Shown here in pieces: positions 26,095 through 35,167 of a DNA stretch of 64,000 nt; position 1 is the first letter of the stretch; each line of letters begins with the position of its first letter. The position numbers and the translations under genes are program-made. The notes below the pieces were generated by a model. The model saw only the letters and a list, made by a program, of their open reading frames with translations. It had not been told where the DNA came from and did no database searches. Source of the DNA: Lysobacterales bacterium (GTDB lineage: Bacteria > Pseudomonadota > Gammaproteobacteria > Xanthomonadales > SZUA-5); NCBI GenBank assembly GCA_022841325.1, contig JALHRS010000008.1, positions 1 to 64,000 of the forward strand, written 5' to 3'.

Positions 26095-29000
26095 TGCGGG
26101 CAGTCACCGTGGCTTGCCTGGCATGCGCCTGGCTGCTGGCATTCCCGGCGCCTGCCAGCGTCGGCGGCGCCACCATCGATTCGGTGCGTTTCCGCAACTT
26201 CGGCATCTCCAGTGGTCTGTCCCAGGTGACTGCCCGTGCCCTGCTTCAGGATGAGCGTGGCTTTCTCTGGATCGGTACCCAGGATGGGCTGAACCGCTTT
26301 GATGGCTACAACTTCAGGGTCTATTCCCGCGATCGACGCGATCCCTCGAGTCTGGGTGACAACCACATCACCACTCTGATTCGCGGCGATCAGGGTCTGA
26401 TCTGGATCGGAACCGTGTCCGGTGGGCTCAATCGGCTGGATCCGTCGAACGATCAGATCAGCGTCTACCGCAACCGGCCCGACGCCGCTGACAGTCTGGC
26501 TGCCGATGGCGTGGTTTCGCTGTTGCGCCTCGCCAGCGGTGAACTCTGGGTAGCCAGCACCGCTGGCGGTCTGCAGCGCTTCGACCCGGCGTCTGCGGTG
26601 TTCAAGGAGATTGGGCCCGCCGCCTCCCGATTGGGGGTCATCCGTCGAATGATTGCGCTGCCCGACGGCGACGTCTGGTTGGGAGGTAACCGCGGCCTGT
26701 GGCGCTACCGGCCCGACCAGGATCAATGGACGGCGATCGCTGCCGAGGAAGTCGGGCTCGGCGATATCCAGGCACTGGCGGCCGACCGCCATGGCAGCCT
26801 GTGGGTGGGGACCACGCGCAGCGGGCTCTGGCATCTGGATGCCGAGGGTCGGAATCTGAAGCAGTACCGCAGTGACCCCGGTCGCAGTGATGGCGTGCCT
26901 GATGATCAGGTGCGGGCCTTGCTCTACACCCGCAGTGGCCAGCTCTGGGTGGGTACCATGAACGGCCTGGCCATACACCAGCCGGAATCTGATCGCTTTC
27001 TGACCTGGCGCTACGATGCCGGCGATGCCGGCAGTCCGGCCGGCAATCGCATCGCTTCGCTGTACGAGGATCGCGACGGCCTGATCTGGATTGGTACCTG
27101 GACTGGCGGATTCAGCATCCACAATCCTGCCACCCAGGTGGTTCGGCTGATCCGCAATCACGGCCGGGACCAGACCAGTCTGCCGGCCAGCCCGGTGCGT
27201 GCGCTGTGGATGGACCATGACGGCACGCTGTGGATGGGCATCCTCGAAGGCGGCGGGCTGATCCATTACGATCTCGAGCGCGGCGTGCTGCAGCGCTGGG
27301 TCCACGATCCCAATGACCCAGACTCACTGGCGGGTGACGTCGTGCAGTCGATCGCGCGTACCCCGGATGGTCGTTTGTGGGTCGGCACCCAGGGTGCCGG
27401 CATCTCGCGCATGCGTGCCGATGGCAGCGGTTTCGACCACTTCAAGCGCGACGATCAGCCCGGAAGCCTGCGCGACAACGTCATCCAGGTGCTCTACATC
27501 GATCGCAAGGGTGAGCTGTGGGTGGGCTCCGAGAATGGTGGGCTGGCACACTGGCGTGGCGACGAACGGGGCTTCGAGGTCCACCAGAACGACCCGGCCG
27601 ATCCGTACAGCTTGCAGACCAACAGTATCTACAGCATCGCCGAGACCCGCGACGGCAGTTTCTGGGTGGGCACTTTTGGTGCCGGTCTGGCCCGGTTCGA
27701 TCGCGACAGCGGCCGTTTCGAACACTTTCGCGAGGAGCCCGGCAATCTGGATTCCATCAGCCACAATTCGGTCACCATCATCACCGAGACCCAGGACGGT
27801 GTGATGTGGGTGGGCACCCAGGGTGGCGGCATCAATCAGGTCGATCGCTCGGCGGATGGCGCGCTGAAATTCACTGCCATCGGCAAGCGCGAGGGTCTGG
27901 GCGCAGAGGCCATCGGCACGCTGGTCGAGGATCGCAATGGAATCCTCTGGATAGGCACCACCGTCGGCGTCAATTCCTACGATCCCGGTACCCGCGAGGT
28001 GCGCAGCTTCAGTGCCAGCGATGGCATGGACAAGTCCGGCTATTTCATCGGCAGCGTGGCCCGCGGCGCCGATGGCGCCATCTACTTCGGTGGCTTGCGC
28101 GGTGTGCTGGCCTTTCACCCCGAACATCTGCCGCAGCGGGGTCGGCCGCCGCGCGTGGTGCTCACCGAATTGCGCCTGAACAACGCGCCGGTGCGCCTGC
28201 GGCATGTGGACCCGGATTCACCGTTGCCGCAGGCCATCCACGCGCTGGACGGATTGAATCTGCCGCCCGGTCTGTCGAACATCGCCCTCGATTATTCCGC
28301 AATGGACTTCGCCAATCCGGACGGTCTGCGATATGGCTATCGCCTGGATGGCCTGGACAGGGACTGGATTCAGAGTGCCGGGCTGTCGAGGACCGCGGCC
28401 TACACCAATCTCAGCTCTGGCGAATATCTGCTGCGGGTGCGCGCCAAGGATGGCGAGGGCGGCGACTATGGTCCCGAGACCCAACTGCGCCTGAGCGTGT
28501 CGCCGCCGGCCTGGCGCAGCACCTCAGCCATCGCCGCCTACCTGGTCATGGCCAGCCTGCTCATCGTGGCCCTGGCCTCGATCACCCGTCGGCGCTGGGA
28601 GCGCGACCGCCGTGCCGCGGAAGCCATCCGCCGCAGCGAAGAGCGGCTGAAACTGGCGTTGTGGGGCAGTCGCGACGAGCTCTGGGATCTGGATCTGCGC
28701 AGCGGCAGGATGGAACGGGAGAACATCCTGCCGATCATCAGTCATTCCGCGCAGGTCCAGTTCACCGGCCGCGAGCAGTTCCTGCAACTGGTGCATCCGG
28801 ACGACCAGCCCGATGTGCTGAACGCCTTGAACCAGCATGTGCTCGGCGAGTCCGAATTCTACGAAAACACCTTCCGTATGCGCACGCTCGACGGCACCTG
28901 GTGCTGGGTGCTCTCGCGCGGTTTCGCGGTGGAACGGGATGCCCAGGGGCGGGCCCTGCGCATGGTCGGCACCAGTCGCGATGTCAGCGCCAGCGCCGAA

Positions 29001-29876
29001 TCGGCCGAAGCGCTGCGGCGCCTGAATGACGAACTCGAGCAGCGCGTGGAGGAACGCACGCGAGCGCTGCGCCTGTCCAACCGCGAGTTGCAGTTCACGC
29101 TGGGTGAACTCAAGAACATGCAGAAGCAGCTGGTCGAATCCGAGAAGATGGCGGCGCTGGGTGGACTGGTCGCCGGCATCGCCCACGAAATCAACACGCC
29201 GCTGGGCATCGGTGTGACCGCCGCCTCGCATCTGGAAGACGCCACCCGTGAACTGATGCGGGTCATCGCCAGCGGCCGGATCACGCATTCAACGCTGGCG
29301 GCCTATCAGAATGATGCGCTCAGCAGTGCCCAGCTGATCCTCTCCAATCTGCGACGGGCCGGACAGCTGATCAAGAGCTTCAAACAGGTGGCGGTCGATC
29401 AGTCCAGCGAGCAGGCGCGTGAGATCGACCTCAGGAGCTATCTGGAGGAGGTGCTGGTCTCACTGGGGCCGGCGTTGAAGAAGACCGCCCACAAGATCAC
29501 CATCAGCTGTCCTGAAGATCTGCATGTGCGCACCTTTCCGGGCGCCATCTCGCAGATCGTGGTCAATCTGGTGATGAACTCGGTCATCCACGGTTTCGAG
29601 GGCATCGCCGAGGGCGAAATCCGCATCGAGTGCCAGAGCTATGACGAGGAGTGGCTGCTGCTCTATCGGGACAATGGCGTCGGCATGTCCGAGGAGGTCA
29701 GGCAGCGGGTGTTCGATCCCTTCTTCACCACCAAACGTGGCCAGGGTGGCAGTGGCCTGGGCCTGCACGTGGTCTACAACCTGGTGACCCAGTTGCTGCA
29801 TGGCTCACTGGACTGCATCAGTGCGCCAGGGCAGGGCGTGGAATTCCAGATTCAGATGCCCAAGCGTGTGGCCTGA
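26091..29876 (+). CDS. Giant propeller-type sensor histidine kinase (2), paralogue of (1)
   Basis: A 1261-residue kinase whose start overlaps the stop of kinase 1 (ATGA), so the two are translationally coupled. Same plan with one PAS domain: signal peptide; Reg_prop propeller (GFLWIGTQDGLNRFDGYNF; VMWVGTQGGGINQVD); Y_Y_Y domain (about 736-805); membrane helix (about 812-831); PAS (about 845-970, ALWGSRDELWDLDL); HisKA with His1032 in IAHEINTPLG; HATPase with DNGVGMSEE. No receiver domain. The PAS and kinase halves are nearly repeats of kinase 1, indicating tandem duplication. Its 3' end overlaps the convergent EamA gene by 25 nt. Confidence 0.9.
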   Translation: MMRAVTVACLACAWLLAFPAPASVGGATIDSVRFRNFGISSGLSQVTARALLQDERGFLWIGTQDGLNRFDGYNFRVYSRDRRDPSSLGDNHITTLIRGDQGLIWIGTVSGGLNRLDPSNDQISVYRNRPDAADSLAADGVVSLLRLASGELWVASTAGGLQRFDPASAVFKEIGPAASRLGVIRRMIALPDGDVWLGGNRGLWRYRPDQDQWTAIAAEEVGLGDIQALAADRHGSLWVGTTRSGLWHLDAEGRNLKQYRSDPGRSDGVPDDQVRALLYTRSGQLWVGTMNGLAIHQPESDRFLTWRYDAGDAGSPAGNRIASLYEDRDGLIWIGTWTGGFSIHNPATQVVRLIRNHGRDQTSLPASPVRALWMDHDGTLWMGILEGGGLIHYDLERGVLQRWVHDPNDPDSLAGDVVQSIARTPDGRLWVGTQGAGISRMRADGSGFDHFKRDDQPGSLRDNVIQVLYIDRKGELWVGSENGGLAHWRGDERGFEVHQNDPADPYSLQTNSIYSIAETRDGSFWVGTFGAGLARFDRDSGRFEHFREEPGNLDSISHNSVTIITETQDGVMWVGTQGGGINQVDRSADGALKFTAIGKREGLGAEAIGTLVEDRNGILWIGTTVGVNSYDPGTREVRSFSASDGMDKSGYFIGSVARGADGAIYFGGLRGVLAFHPEHLPQRGRPPRVVLTELRLNNAPVRLRHVDPDSPLPQAIHALDGLNLPPGLSNIALDYSAMDFANPDGLRYGYRLDGLDRDWIQSAGLSRTAAYTNLSSGEYLLRVRAKDGEGGDYGPETQLRLSVSPPAWRSTSAIAAYLVMASLLIVALASITRRRWERDRRAAEAIRRSEERLKLALWGSRDELWDLDLRSGRMERENILPIISHSAQVQFTGREQFLQLVHPDDQPDVLNALNQHVLGESEFYENTFRMRTLDGTWCWVLSRGFAVERDAQGRALRMVGTSRDVSASAESAEALRRLNDELEQRVEERTRALRLSNRELQFTLGELKNMQKQLVESEKMAALGGLVAGIAHEINTPLGIGVTAASHLEDATRELMRVIASGRITHSTLAAYQNDALSSAQLILSNLRRAGQLIKSFKQVAVDQSSEQAREIDLRSYLEEVLVSLGPALKKTAHKITISCPEDLHVRTFPGAISQIVVNLVMNSVIHGFEGIAEGEIRIECQSYDEEWLLLYRDNGVGMSEEVRQRVFDPFFTTKRGQGGSGLGLHVVYNLVTQLLHGSLDCISAPGQGVEFQIQMPKRVA

Positions 29877-30745
29877 GCAGGCGGCTTGCGCAGGGCGCCG
29901 CGGATGGCCACCAGCAGCACCCCCGACAGCACCAGGGCGCCACCGATCAGCAGCCTCGGACCCGGGCGGTCACCCCAGATCAGTACGCCCAGGCCCACCG
30001 CAAACACCGGCGTCATCAGCAGCATCGGCGTCACCTGCGCCACCGGATGCCGCTGCAGCAGCACGAACAGCAAACCATGCCCGACCAGTGAAGCCGCCAC
30101 GGCCGAGTACAGCACGCCGGACCAATCCAGCCAGCTGGCGTCGGCAAACAGGGACCAGCTCATCGGCGCGCTGAACCAGGCGGCCACCAGTAGCGGCGGA
30201 ATGCTGATCGCGGCCGTCCAGGCCTGCAGCTGGAATGTGTGCATGCCCTTCAGCGTGCGCAGCAGGGTGGTGCCAAGCGCCAGCCAGGCAGCGGCAATCA
30301 GCGACAGTCCCAGCGCCTTGGGCGCATCCAGCACCAGCGGGTCAAAGCCGAGCAGAACCACGCCCGAGAAGGCGATGGCAATCCCCAGCGCGGCGCTGCG
30401 CGTGGGGCGCTCGCCCAGCAGCCACCAGGCCAGCAGCGCCGTCATCGGGATATAGCTTTGCAGGCTGATGGCCACCGAGCTGATGTCTCCGGCAGCGGCG
30501 ATCGCCCAGAAATTGAAGCCGAAATGCAGTGCGCCGTTGCACAGCGCCACCACGATCAGCCGGGTGCGCATCTCCACCGGCACCGGCTTCAGCCAGCGCA
30601 GCAGAAACACCAGAACCACGATCAGGCGCAGCGCCGTGAACACCACTGGCGGAAAATGCTTCAAGGCCGCCGCCGAGGCCAGGAAATTCCCAGCCCAGGC
30701 CAGGCAGATCAGCGTTACCAGCAGCAGGTCGCGGGGAGGCAGCAT
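29852..30745 (-). CDS. EamA/DMT-family transporter (RhaT/YdcZ-like exporter)
   Basis: A 297-residue protein with ten predicted membrane helices in two EamA repeats (LLLVTLICLAWAGNFLASAA; then WSGVLYSAVAASLVGHGLLF). Family members export amino acids or other small metabolites; the substrate is unknown. The frame is open for another 2 kb upstream, antisense to the GH44 gene, so the start was set at ATG 30745, where the first helix begins. It converges on kinase 2 with a 25-nt overlap. Confidence 0.85.
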   Translation of the reverse strand: MLPPRDLLLVTLICLAWAGNFLASAAALKHFPPVVFTALRLIVVLVFLLRWLKPVPVEMRTRLIVVALCNGALHFGFNFWAIAAAGDISSVAISLQSYIPMTALLAWWLLGERPTRSAALGIAIAFSGVVLLGFDPLVLDAPKALGLSLIAAAWLALGTTLLRTLKGMHTFQLQAWTAAISIPPLLVAAWFSAPMSWSLFADASWLDWSGVLYSAVAASLVGHGLLFVLLQRHPVAQVTPMLLMTPVFAVGLGVLIWGDRPGPRLLIGGALVLSGVLLVAIRGALRKPPAQATRLGI

Positions 30746-30922
30746 GAACGATGCGCGATAGGGGAGTGGCGCAGCATCGCGCAGTTGGCGCGAGTGCACC
30801 ATCAACACCCGCTGCCCGCGGCCGAACCCAGCGACCTGGACGGGTTCGCAAGCCGTGATCGGGTTCCGGCGGGCGGGCAAAGTTGGGGCTAAGCTATGTC
30901 CCAGCGCGCGCGGAGGTGAGCG

Positions 30923-33103
30923 GTGAAGCCGATGCTCAGGGTGTTGTGCTGGATCTGCCTGGGACTGCCGGCAACGGTCAGTGCCCAGAATGCCGTGGTC
31001 TATGACGATGCCCTGGGTCCGGGGTTCCAGAACTGGAGCTGGGCCGCCGTGAATCTGAGTGCGAACAACCCGGTGCATGCCGGGCAGTTTGCGATTTCGA
31101 TGGAGCCGGACAATTTCGAGGGCCTGTATTTCGCATCGCCGGGCGTGGTGCGCAGCTTTGCCGACTACGAGGGCCTGCGTCTGTGGGTGCATGGCGGCAG
31201 CACCGGTGGGCAGAACCTGCGCCTGGTCTTTCAGCTGGGACAGGCCATCGTCTTCGAGCGACCGTTGGCGCAGGTCGTTGCCGGCGGCACCCTGGCGGCG
31301 GGGCAGTGGCGCGAAGCCTTCCAGTCCTTCTCCGGCGCAGGCGCGCCGGTCGGCAGCTTCGACGGCATCATTCTTCAGGACGGCAGCGGTGCCAACCAGT
31401 CGCCGATCTACGTCGACGACGTGATTATCGAGCGCAGCGGGCCGCCGCCGGGGCCGGTGATGGTCAGCATCGATCTGCAGGGCGCGCGTCGGACCATCGA
31501 TCCGATGATCTACGGCGTCAACTTCGGCAGTGACGCCCAGCATGCCGATCTGCGCTATCCGACACGACGCTGGGGCGGCAACAGTACCAGTCGCTACAAC
31601 TGGCAGTTCGACGTCCACAATACCGCCAACGATTATTTCTACCAGAACATCGCCGATGGCACCGGCGTCAATCTGCCGGACAACTCCAGTGCCAACCAGT
31701 TTGTCGTGGCCACCCGCGCCCGCGGCGGCGAAGCGCTGCTGACGGTGCCGACGCTGGGCTGGGTGCCCAAGGACTCGCGAGTGAAGCTCTGGGGTTTCTC
31801 GCAGGCGCTCTATGGTGCCCAGACCCTGGATGAATGCCGCTTCTATCTGCCGAATCCGCCGCCCTGGTGCAGTGCTGATGCCGGCAACGGTTTGTGCGTG
31901 AATGGCCCCTTCTGCCAGGGTGGCAAGATCGTCGGCAACAATCCGCTGGATACCTCCAAGGCGGCGCCGGCCAGCTATGCGGGCGACTGGGTCACGCATC
32001 TGCGCGCCCGCCACGGCGTGGCCGGACAGGGCGGCGTAAGCCTGTTTGCGCTCGACAACGAGGCCATGCTCTGGGATTCCACCCATCGCGATGTGCATCC
32101 GCAGCCGGCCACCTATGACGAAGTCTGGAGCCGCGGCCGCGATCGCGCCTTTGCGATCAAGGCGATAGAGCCCAACGCCCGCATCTTCGGGCCGGTCACC
32201 TGGGGCTGGTGCGATTTCTGGACCAGCGCCGCCGACGCCGCGCTCGGTAATTGTTTCGAGGGCCCGGACCGCACGGCGCACGCCGGGACGCCCTTCGTGG
32301 AATGGTATCTGCAGCGCGTCTGCGCCGAGACCGGGCCGGGCGGGATACGCGCCGTGGACTACCTGGATCTGCATTACTACCCGCAGGGCACCGGTATTGC
32401 CGGTCTGGACAATGACGTCGTTGCTGGCGAGCAGCCAGAGGTGCAGGCGCGGCGCATGCGCTCGCTGCGCGAGCTCTACGATCCCACCTATGTCAGTGAA
32501 TCCTGGATCGGGCAGACCGACTATCCGGTGCCCAATCTGCTGCCGCGCGCCCGCGCCGCCATCGCCGCGCGTTGTCCCGGCACGAAGCTGGCGCTCACCG
32601 AGTACAAATGGGGCCCGGACAACGGCATCAGCAGCGCGGTTGCGCAGGCCGAGTTGCTGGCCATCTTCGGTCGCGAAGGCGTGTCCTACGCCACCCGCTG
32701 GGTGGCGCCGGACGACGGCACGCTGGCCGAGCAGGCCTTTCGCCTGTACCTGAACTACGACGGCAGCCACACCCGCGTGAGCGGTGACTCGATACCGGCC
32801 AGCTCGACCCAGCCCGACAGCGTCGGCGCCTATGCGGTGGAGCGCGCCGACGGCAGCCTGCAGTTGCTGCTGTTCAATCGCGGTTTCACGGCCCGCGATA
32901 TCAGCGTGGATCTGAGCGGCGCCGCGGCCCAGAGCTACAGTGCCTGGCGCCTGCAGTCCTCGGGCTATGCCGGCATCGCTGCGGCGCTGCCGATTGCCGG
33001 CAGCAGCATCCAGCTGAGCCAGGTTCCGGCACTCAGCGCCACCCTGCTGGTCATCCAGCGCGGCGCTCCAGGAGACGCGGTCTTCGCCAACGGCTTCGAG
33101 TGA
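30923..33103 (+). CDS. Secreted glycoside hydrolase, GH44-like, with FANGFE tail
   Basis: A 726-residue secreted enzyme. Signal peptide to about residue 21; a beta-sandwich, carbohydrate-binding-like module (about 25-170); then a GH44-type catalytic domain. GH44 signatures are RRWGGNSTSRYNWQFDVHN, the acid/base Glu380 in LDNEAMLWDSTH, and the nucleophile Glu560 in LTEYKWG. GH44 enzymes cut xyloglucan and beta-1,4-glucans. A beta-sandwich follows, ending VFANGFE at the extreme C-terminus. GTG 30923 has GGAGG six bases upstream; ATG 30932 is possible. It is a likely client of the type II system, by inference. Confidence 0.9.
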   Translation: MKPMLRVLCWICLGLPATVSAQNAVVYDDALGPGFQNWSWAAVNLSANNPVHAGQFAISMEPDNFEGLYFASPGVVRSFADYEGLRLWVHGGSTGGQNLRLVFQLGQAIVFERPLAQVVAGGTLAAGQWREAFQSFSGAGAPVGSFDGIILQDGSGANQSPIYVDDVIIERSGPPPGPVMVSIDLQGARRTIDPMIYGVNFGSDAQHADLRYPTRRWGGNSTSRYNWQFDVHNTANDYFYQNIADGTGVNLPDNSSANQFVVATRARGGEALLTVPTLGWVPKDSRVKLWGFSQALYGAQTLDECRFYLPNPPPWCSADAGNGLCVNGPFCQGGKIVGNNPLDTSKAAPASYAGDWVTHLRARHGVAGQGGVSLFALDNEAMLWDSTHRDVHPQPATYDEVWSRGRDRAFAIKAIEPNARIFGPVTWGWCDFWTSAADAALGNCFEGPDRTAHAGTPFVEWYLQRVCAETGPGGIRAVDYLDLHYYPQGTGIAGLDNDVVAGEQPEVQARRMRSLRELYDPTYVSESWIGQTDYPVPNLLPRARAAIAARCPGTKLALTEYKWGPDNGISSAVAQAELLAIFGREGVSYATRWVAPDDGTLAEQAFRLYLNYDGSHTRVSGDSIPASSTQPDSVGAYAVERADGSLQLLLFNRGFTARDISVDLSGAAAQSYSAWRLQSSGYAGIAAALPIAGSSIQLSQVPALSATLLVIQRGAPGDAVFANGFE

Positions 33104-33412
33104 GTGTGCCGGCGAAAGCTCACCAGCGGCCGCGCAGGCGCGCGGCCCTCCTCAAAAGCCGGCGGGCGGCCTTGATCAAGCTCATGGTGCAGCATGGGCC
33201 CGATGTCGCATGCTGCCCGCCGGGGGCTGTCCGCTGGTCACGGTCATGCGCTGGCGATGACCTCGCGCCCCAGCTATGGTTCGCGTCTGGGAAGTCTGAC
33301 CCTCAGCGCCGGTGCTCGATCACGTGGTTTTCCGCGGTCGGCGCCTCGCGTACCTGCGCCCTGTTGTCCGGCCGCAATCCAGCACCTTCGCCCTTTCGGA
33401 ACCGACCAACCC
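33104..33412. other. Non-coding gap between the GH44 and phosphate permease genes
   Basis: 309 bases with no convincing gene. A short GC-rich hairpin (CCGCGCAGGCGCGCGG, near 33130) follows the GH44 stop and may mark the transcript end. Open frames here are extensions of the permease frame without family similarity. No promoter was identified with confidence. Confidence 0.55.
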
Positions 33413-34984
33413 ATGGAACTCAAGACTGCGCCGGTACCCGAACTGGCCGCCAAGACCGGTGGCAGCGGAATCATCCATTTCGGAATCGCGCTGCTGTTCC
33501 TGCTGGCGACTGCGCTGTTCATCCATTTGCGATTGACCGAGGCCAGCCACTACCTGATGGTGGCGGCCGTCGTCGGCGGCTACATGGCGCTCAACATCGG
33601 TGCCAACGACGTGGCCAACAACGTCGGACCCGCGGTGGGCTCCAAGGCTCTGACACTGGGCGGGGCCATTCTGATCGCCGCCATTTTCGAAGCTGCCGGT
33701 GCCCTGATCGCCGGTGGTGATGTCGTTGGAACCATCAAGGGCGGGATCATCGATACCGCGGCCGTGCCCGACAAGGAAGTCTTCATCTGGCTAATGATCG
33801 CCGCGCTGCTGGCGGGCGCACTCTGGCTCAACATCGCCACTGCCGCCGGAGCGCCGGTCTCCACCACCCATTCCATCGTTGGCGGCGTGCTGGGTGCCGG
33901 TATCGCCGCCGGAGGCTGGCACGCTGCCAACTGGGGTCAGATGGGCCAGATTGCCGCAAGCTGGGTGATTTCGCCGGTACTCGGTGGGGTCATTTCGGCC
34001 GGCTTCCTCTATCTGATCAAGCGCACCATCACTTACCAGCCCGACATGCAACTGGCTGCCAGGAAAATGGTGCCACTGCTGTTGGCGCTGATGGCCTGGG
34101 CCTTCAGCGCCTATCTGGTGATGAAGGGGCTGCAGCAGATCTGGAAAGTGAGCTTCGGCATGGCCACCTTGATCGGACTGGGCTTTGCGATCGGCACCTA
34201 TTTCATTACCCGGCCCCGGGTCGCGGCGGCCGCCGCGCGCGGTGAGAACGACAAACACACCGTCAACGGCATGTTCACCATGCCGCTGGTCTTTTCGGCG
34301 GCGCTGCTGAGCTTTGCCCATGGAGCCAATGATGTGGCCAATGCGGTCGGGCCGCTGGCAGCGATCAATGAGGCGGTGGTGCACGGAGCCGTGGCGGCCA
34401 AAGCCGCCATACCGATCTGGGTGATGTTGGTCGGTGCCATCGGCATCGCCCTGGGGTTGGCGCTGTACGGACCCAAGCTGATCAAGACCGTGGGCACGGG
34501 AATCACTGATCTGGATCAGATGCGTGCCTTCTGTGTCGCCATGGCAGCCTCGATCACCGTCATCGTTGCCTCCCAGCTTGGTCTGCCGGTCAGCTCCACC
34601 CATATCGCCGTGGGTGCGATCTTCGGTGTCGGCTTTCTGCGCGAGTATCTCAAGGCCAGTTACGACCGCATGATCGACGTCATCGTGCAGCATCATGCCG
34701 GCCGTGACCAGTCGATCGTGGATGCCTATCTGGAGAAATTCCGCGCCGCCAGCATCGAGCAGAAGGGCGCCATGGTGGCGGAGCTGAAGTCCAGCAAGCA
34801 GGCCTTTGCCGACAGCCATCTGTCGAAGAAGGAAAGAAAGAACCTGAAGAGCATCTATCGCCAGGAACTGGTCAAGCGCTCGGCGCTGATGCGAATTGTG
34901 GCTGCCTGGTTGATCACGGTACCGGTCTCGGCCTTTATCGGCTCGCTGCTGTTCTTCGTCATCCGCGGCATGATGTTGCCCTGA
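33413..34984 (+). CDS. PiT-family inorganic phosphate transporter
   Basis: A 523-residue inner-membrane permease with about 11 helices. The duplicated PiT signature is present: NIGANDVANNVGPAVGSKAL in the first half and FAHGANDVANAVGPLAA in the second, plus APVSTTHSIVGGVLGAG and LPVSSTHIAVGAIFGVG. A charged cytoplasmic stretch (about 425-490) precedes the last helix. It imports phosphate or metal-phosphate with protons or sodium. ATG 33413 starts the family N-terminus. The next gene is a phytase-like lipoprotein, suggesting a phosphate-acquisition pair. No PhoB box was identified. Confidence 0.93.
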   Translation: MELKTAPVPELAAKTGGSGIIHFGIALLFLLATALFIHLRLTEASHYLMVAAVVGGYMALNIGANDVANNVGPAVGSKALTLGGAILIAAIFEAAGALIAGGDVVGTIKGGIIDTAAVPDKEVFIWLMIAALLAGALWLNIATAAGAPVSTTHSIVGGVLGAGIAAGGWHAANWGQMGQIAASWVISPVLGGVISAGFLYLIKRTITYQPDMQLAARKMVPLLLALMAWAFSAYLVMKGLQQIWKVSFGMATLIGLGFAIGTYFITRPRVAAAAARGENDKHTVNGMFTMPLVFSAALLSFAHGANDVANAVGPLAAINEAVVHGAVAAKAAIPIWVMLVGAIGIALGLALYGPKLIKTVGTGITDLDQMRAFCVAMAASITVIVASQLGLPVSSTHIAVGAIFGVGFLREYLKASYDRMIDVIVQHHAGRDQSIVDAYLEKFRAASIEQKGAMVAELKSSKQAFADSHLSKKERKNLKSIYRQELVKRSALMRIVAAWLITVPVSAFIGSLLFFVIRGMMLP

Positions 34985-35167
34985 GGTATTGAAGCACGAT
35001 CGGCAGTGATCGATCCGGGCTGGCCTCAACCCGGCACGCGCAGGCAATTCCTGCGGCGTGGACATGAGGCAGAAGCGAAATGTTCCAAAGCATGGTCGAC
35101 TTGGCATCGCCCTCCGGCGAGCGCAGCGATAGCATCAGCGGTCAAATCCCAGCAACGGTCGCTGCCC

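Noticed and set aside
30746..32770. Very long minus-strand open frame opposite the GH44 gene, continuous with the EamA exporter
   Set aside because: Its translation has no family features and lies exactly antisense to a gene with clear catalytic motifs. Long antisense frames are expected at this GC content. The exporter starts at 30745.
33194..33412. N-terminal extension of the phosphate permease
   Set aside because: No similarity to PiT proteins and it lacks a membrane helix; ATG 33413 fits the family start.
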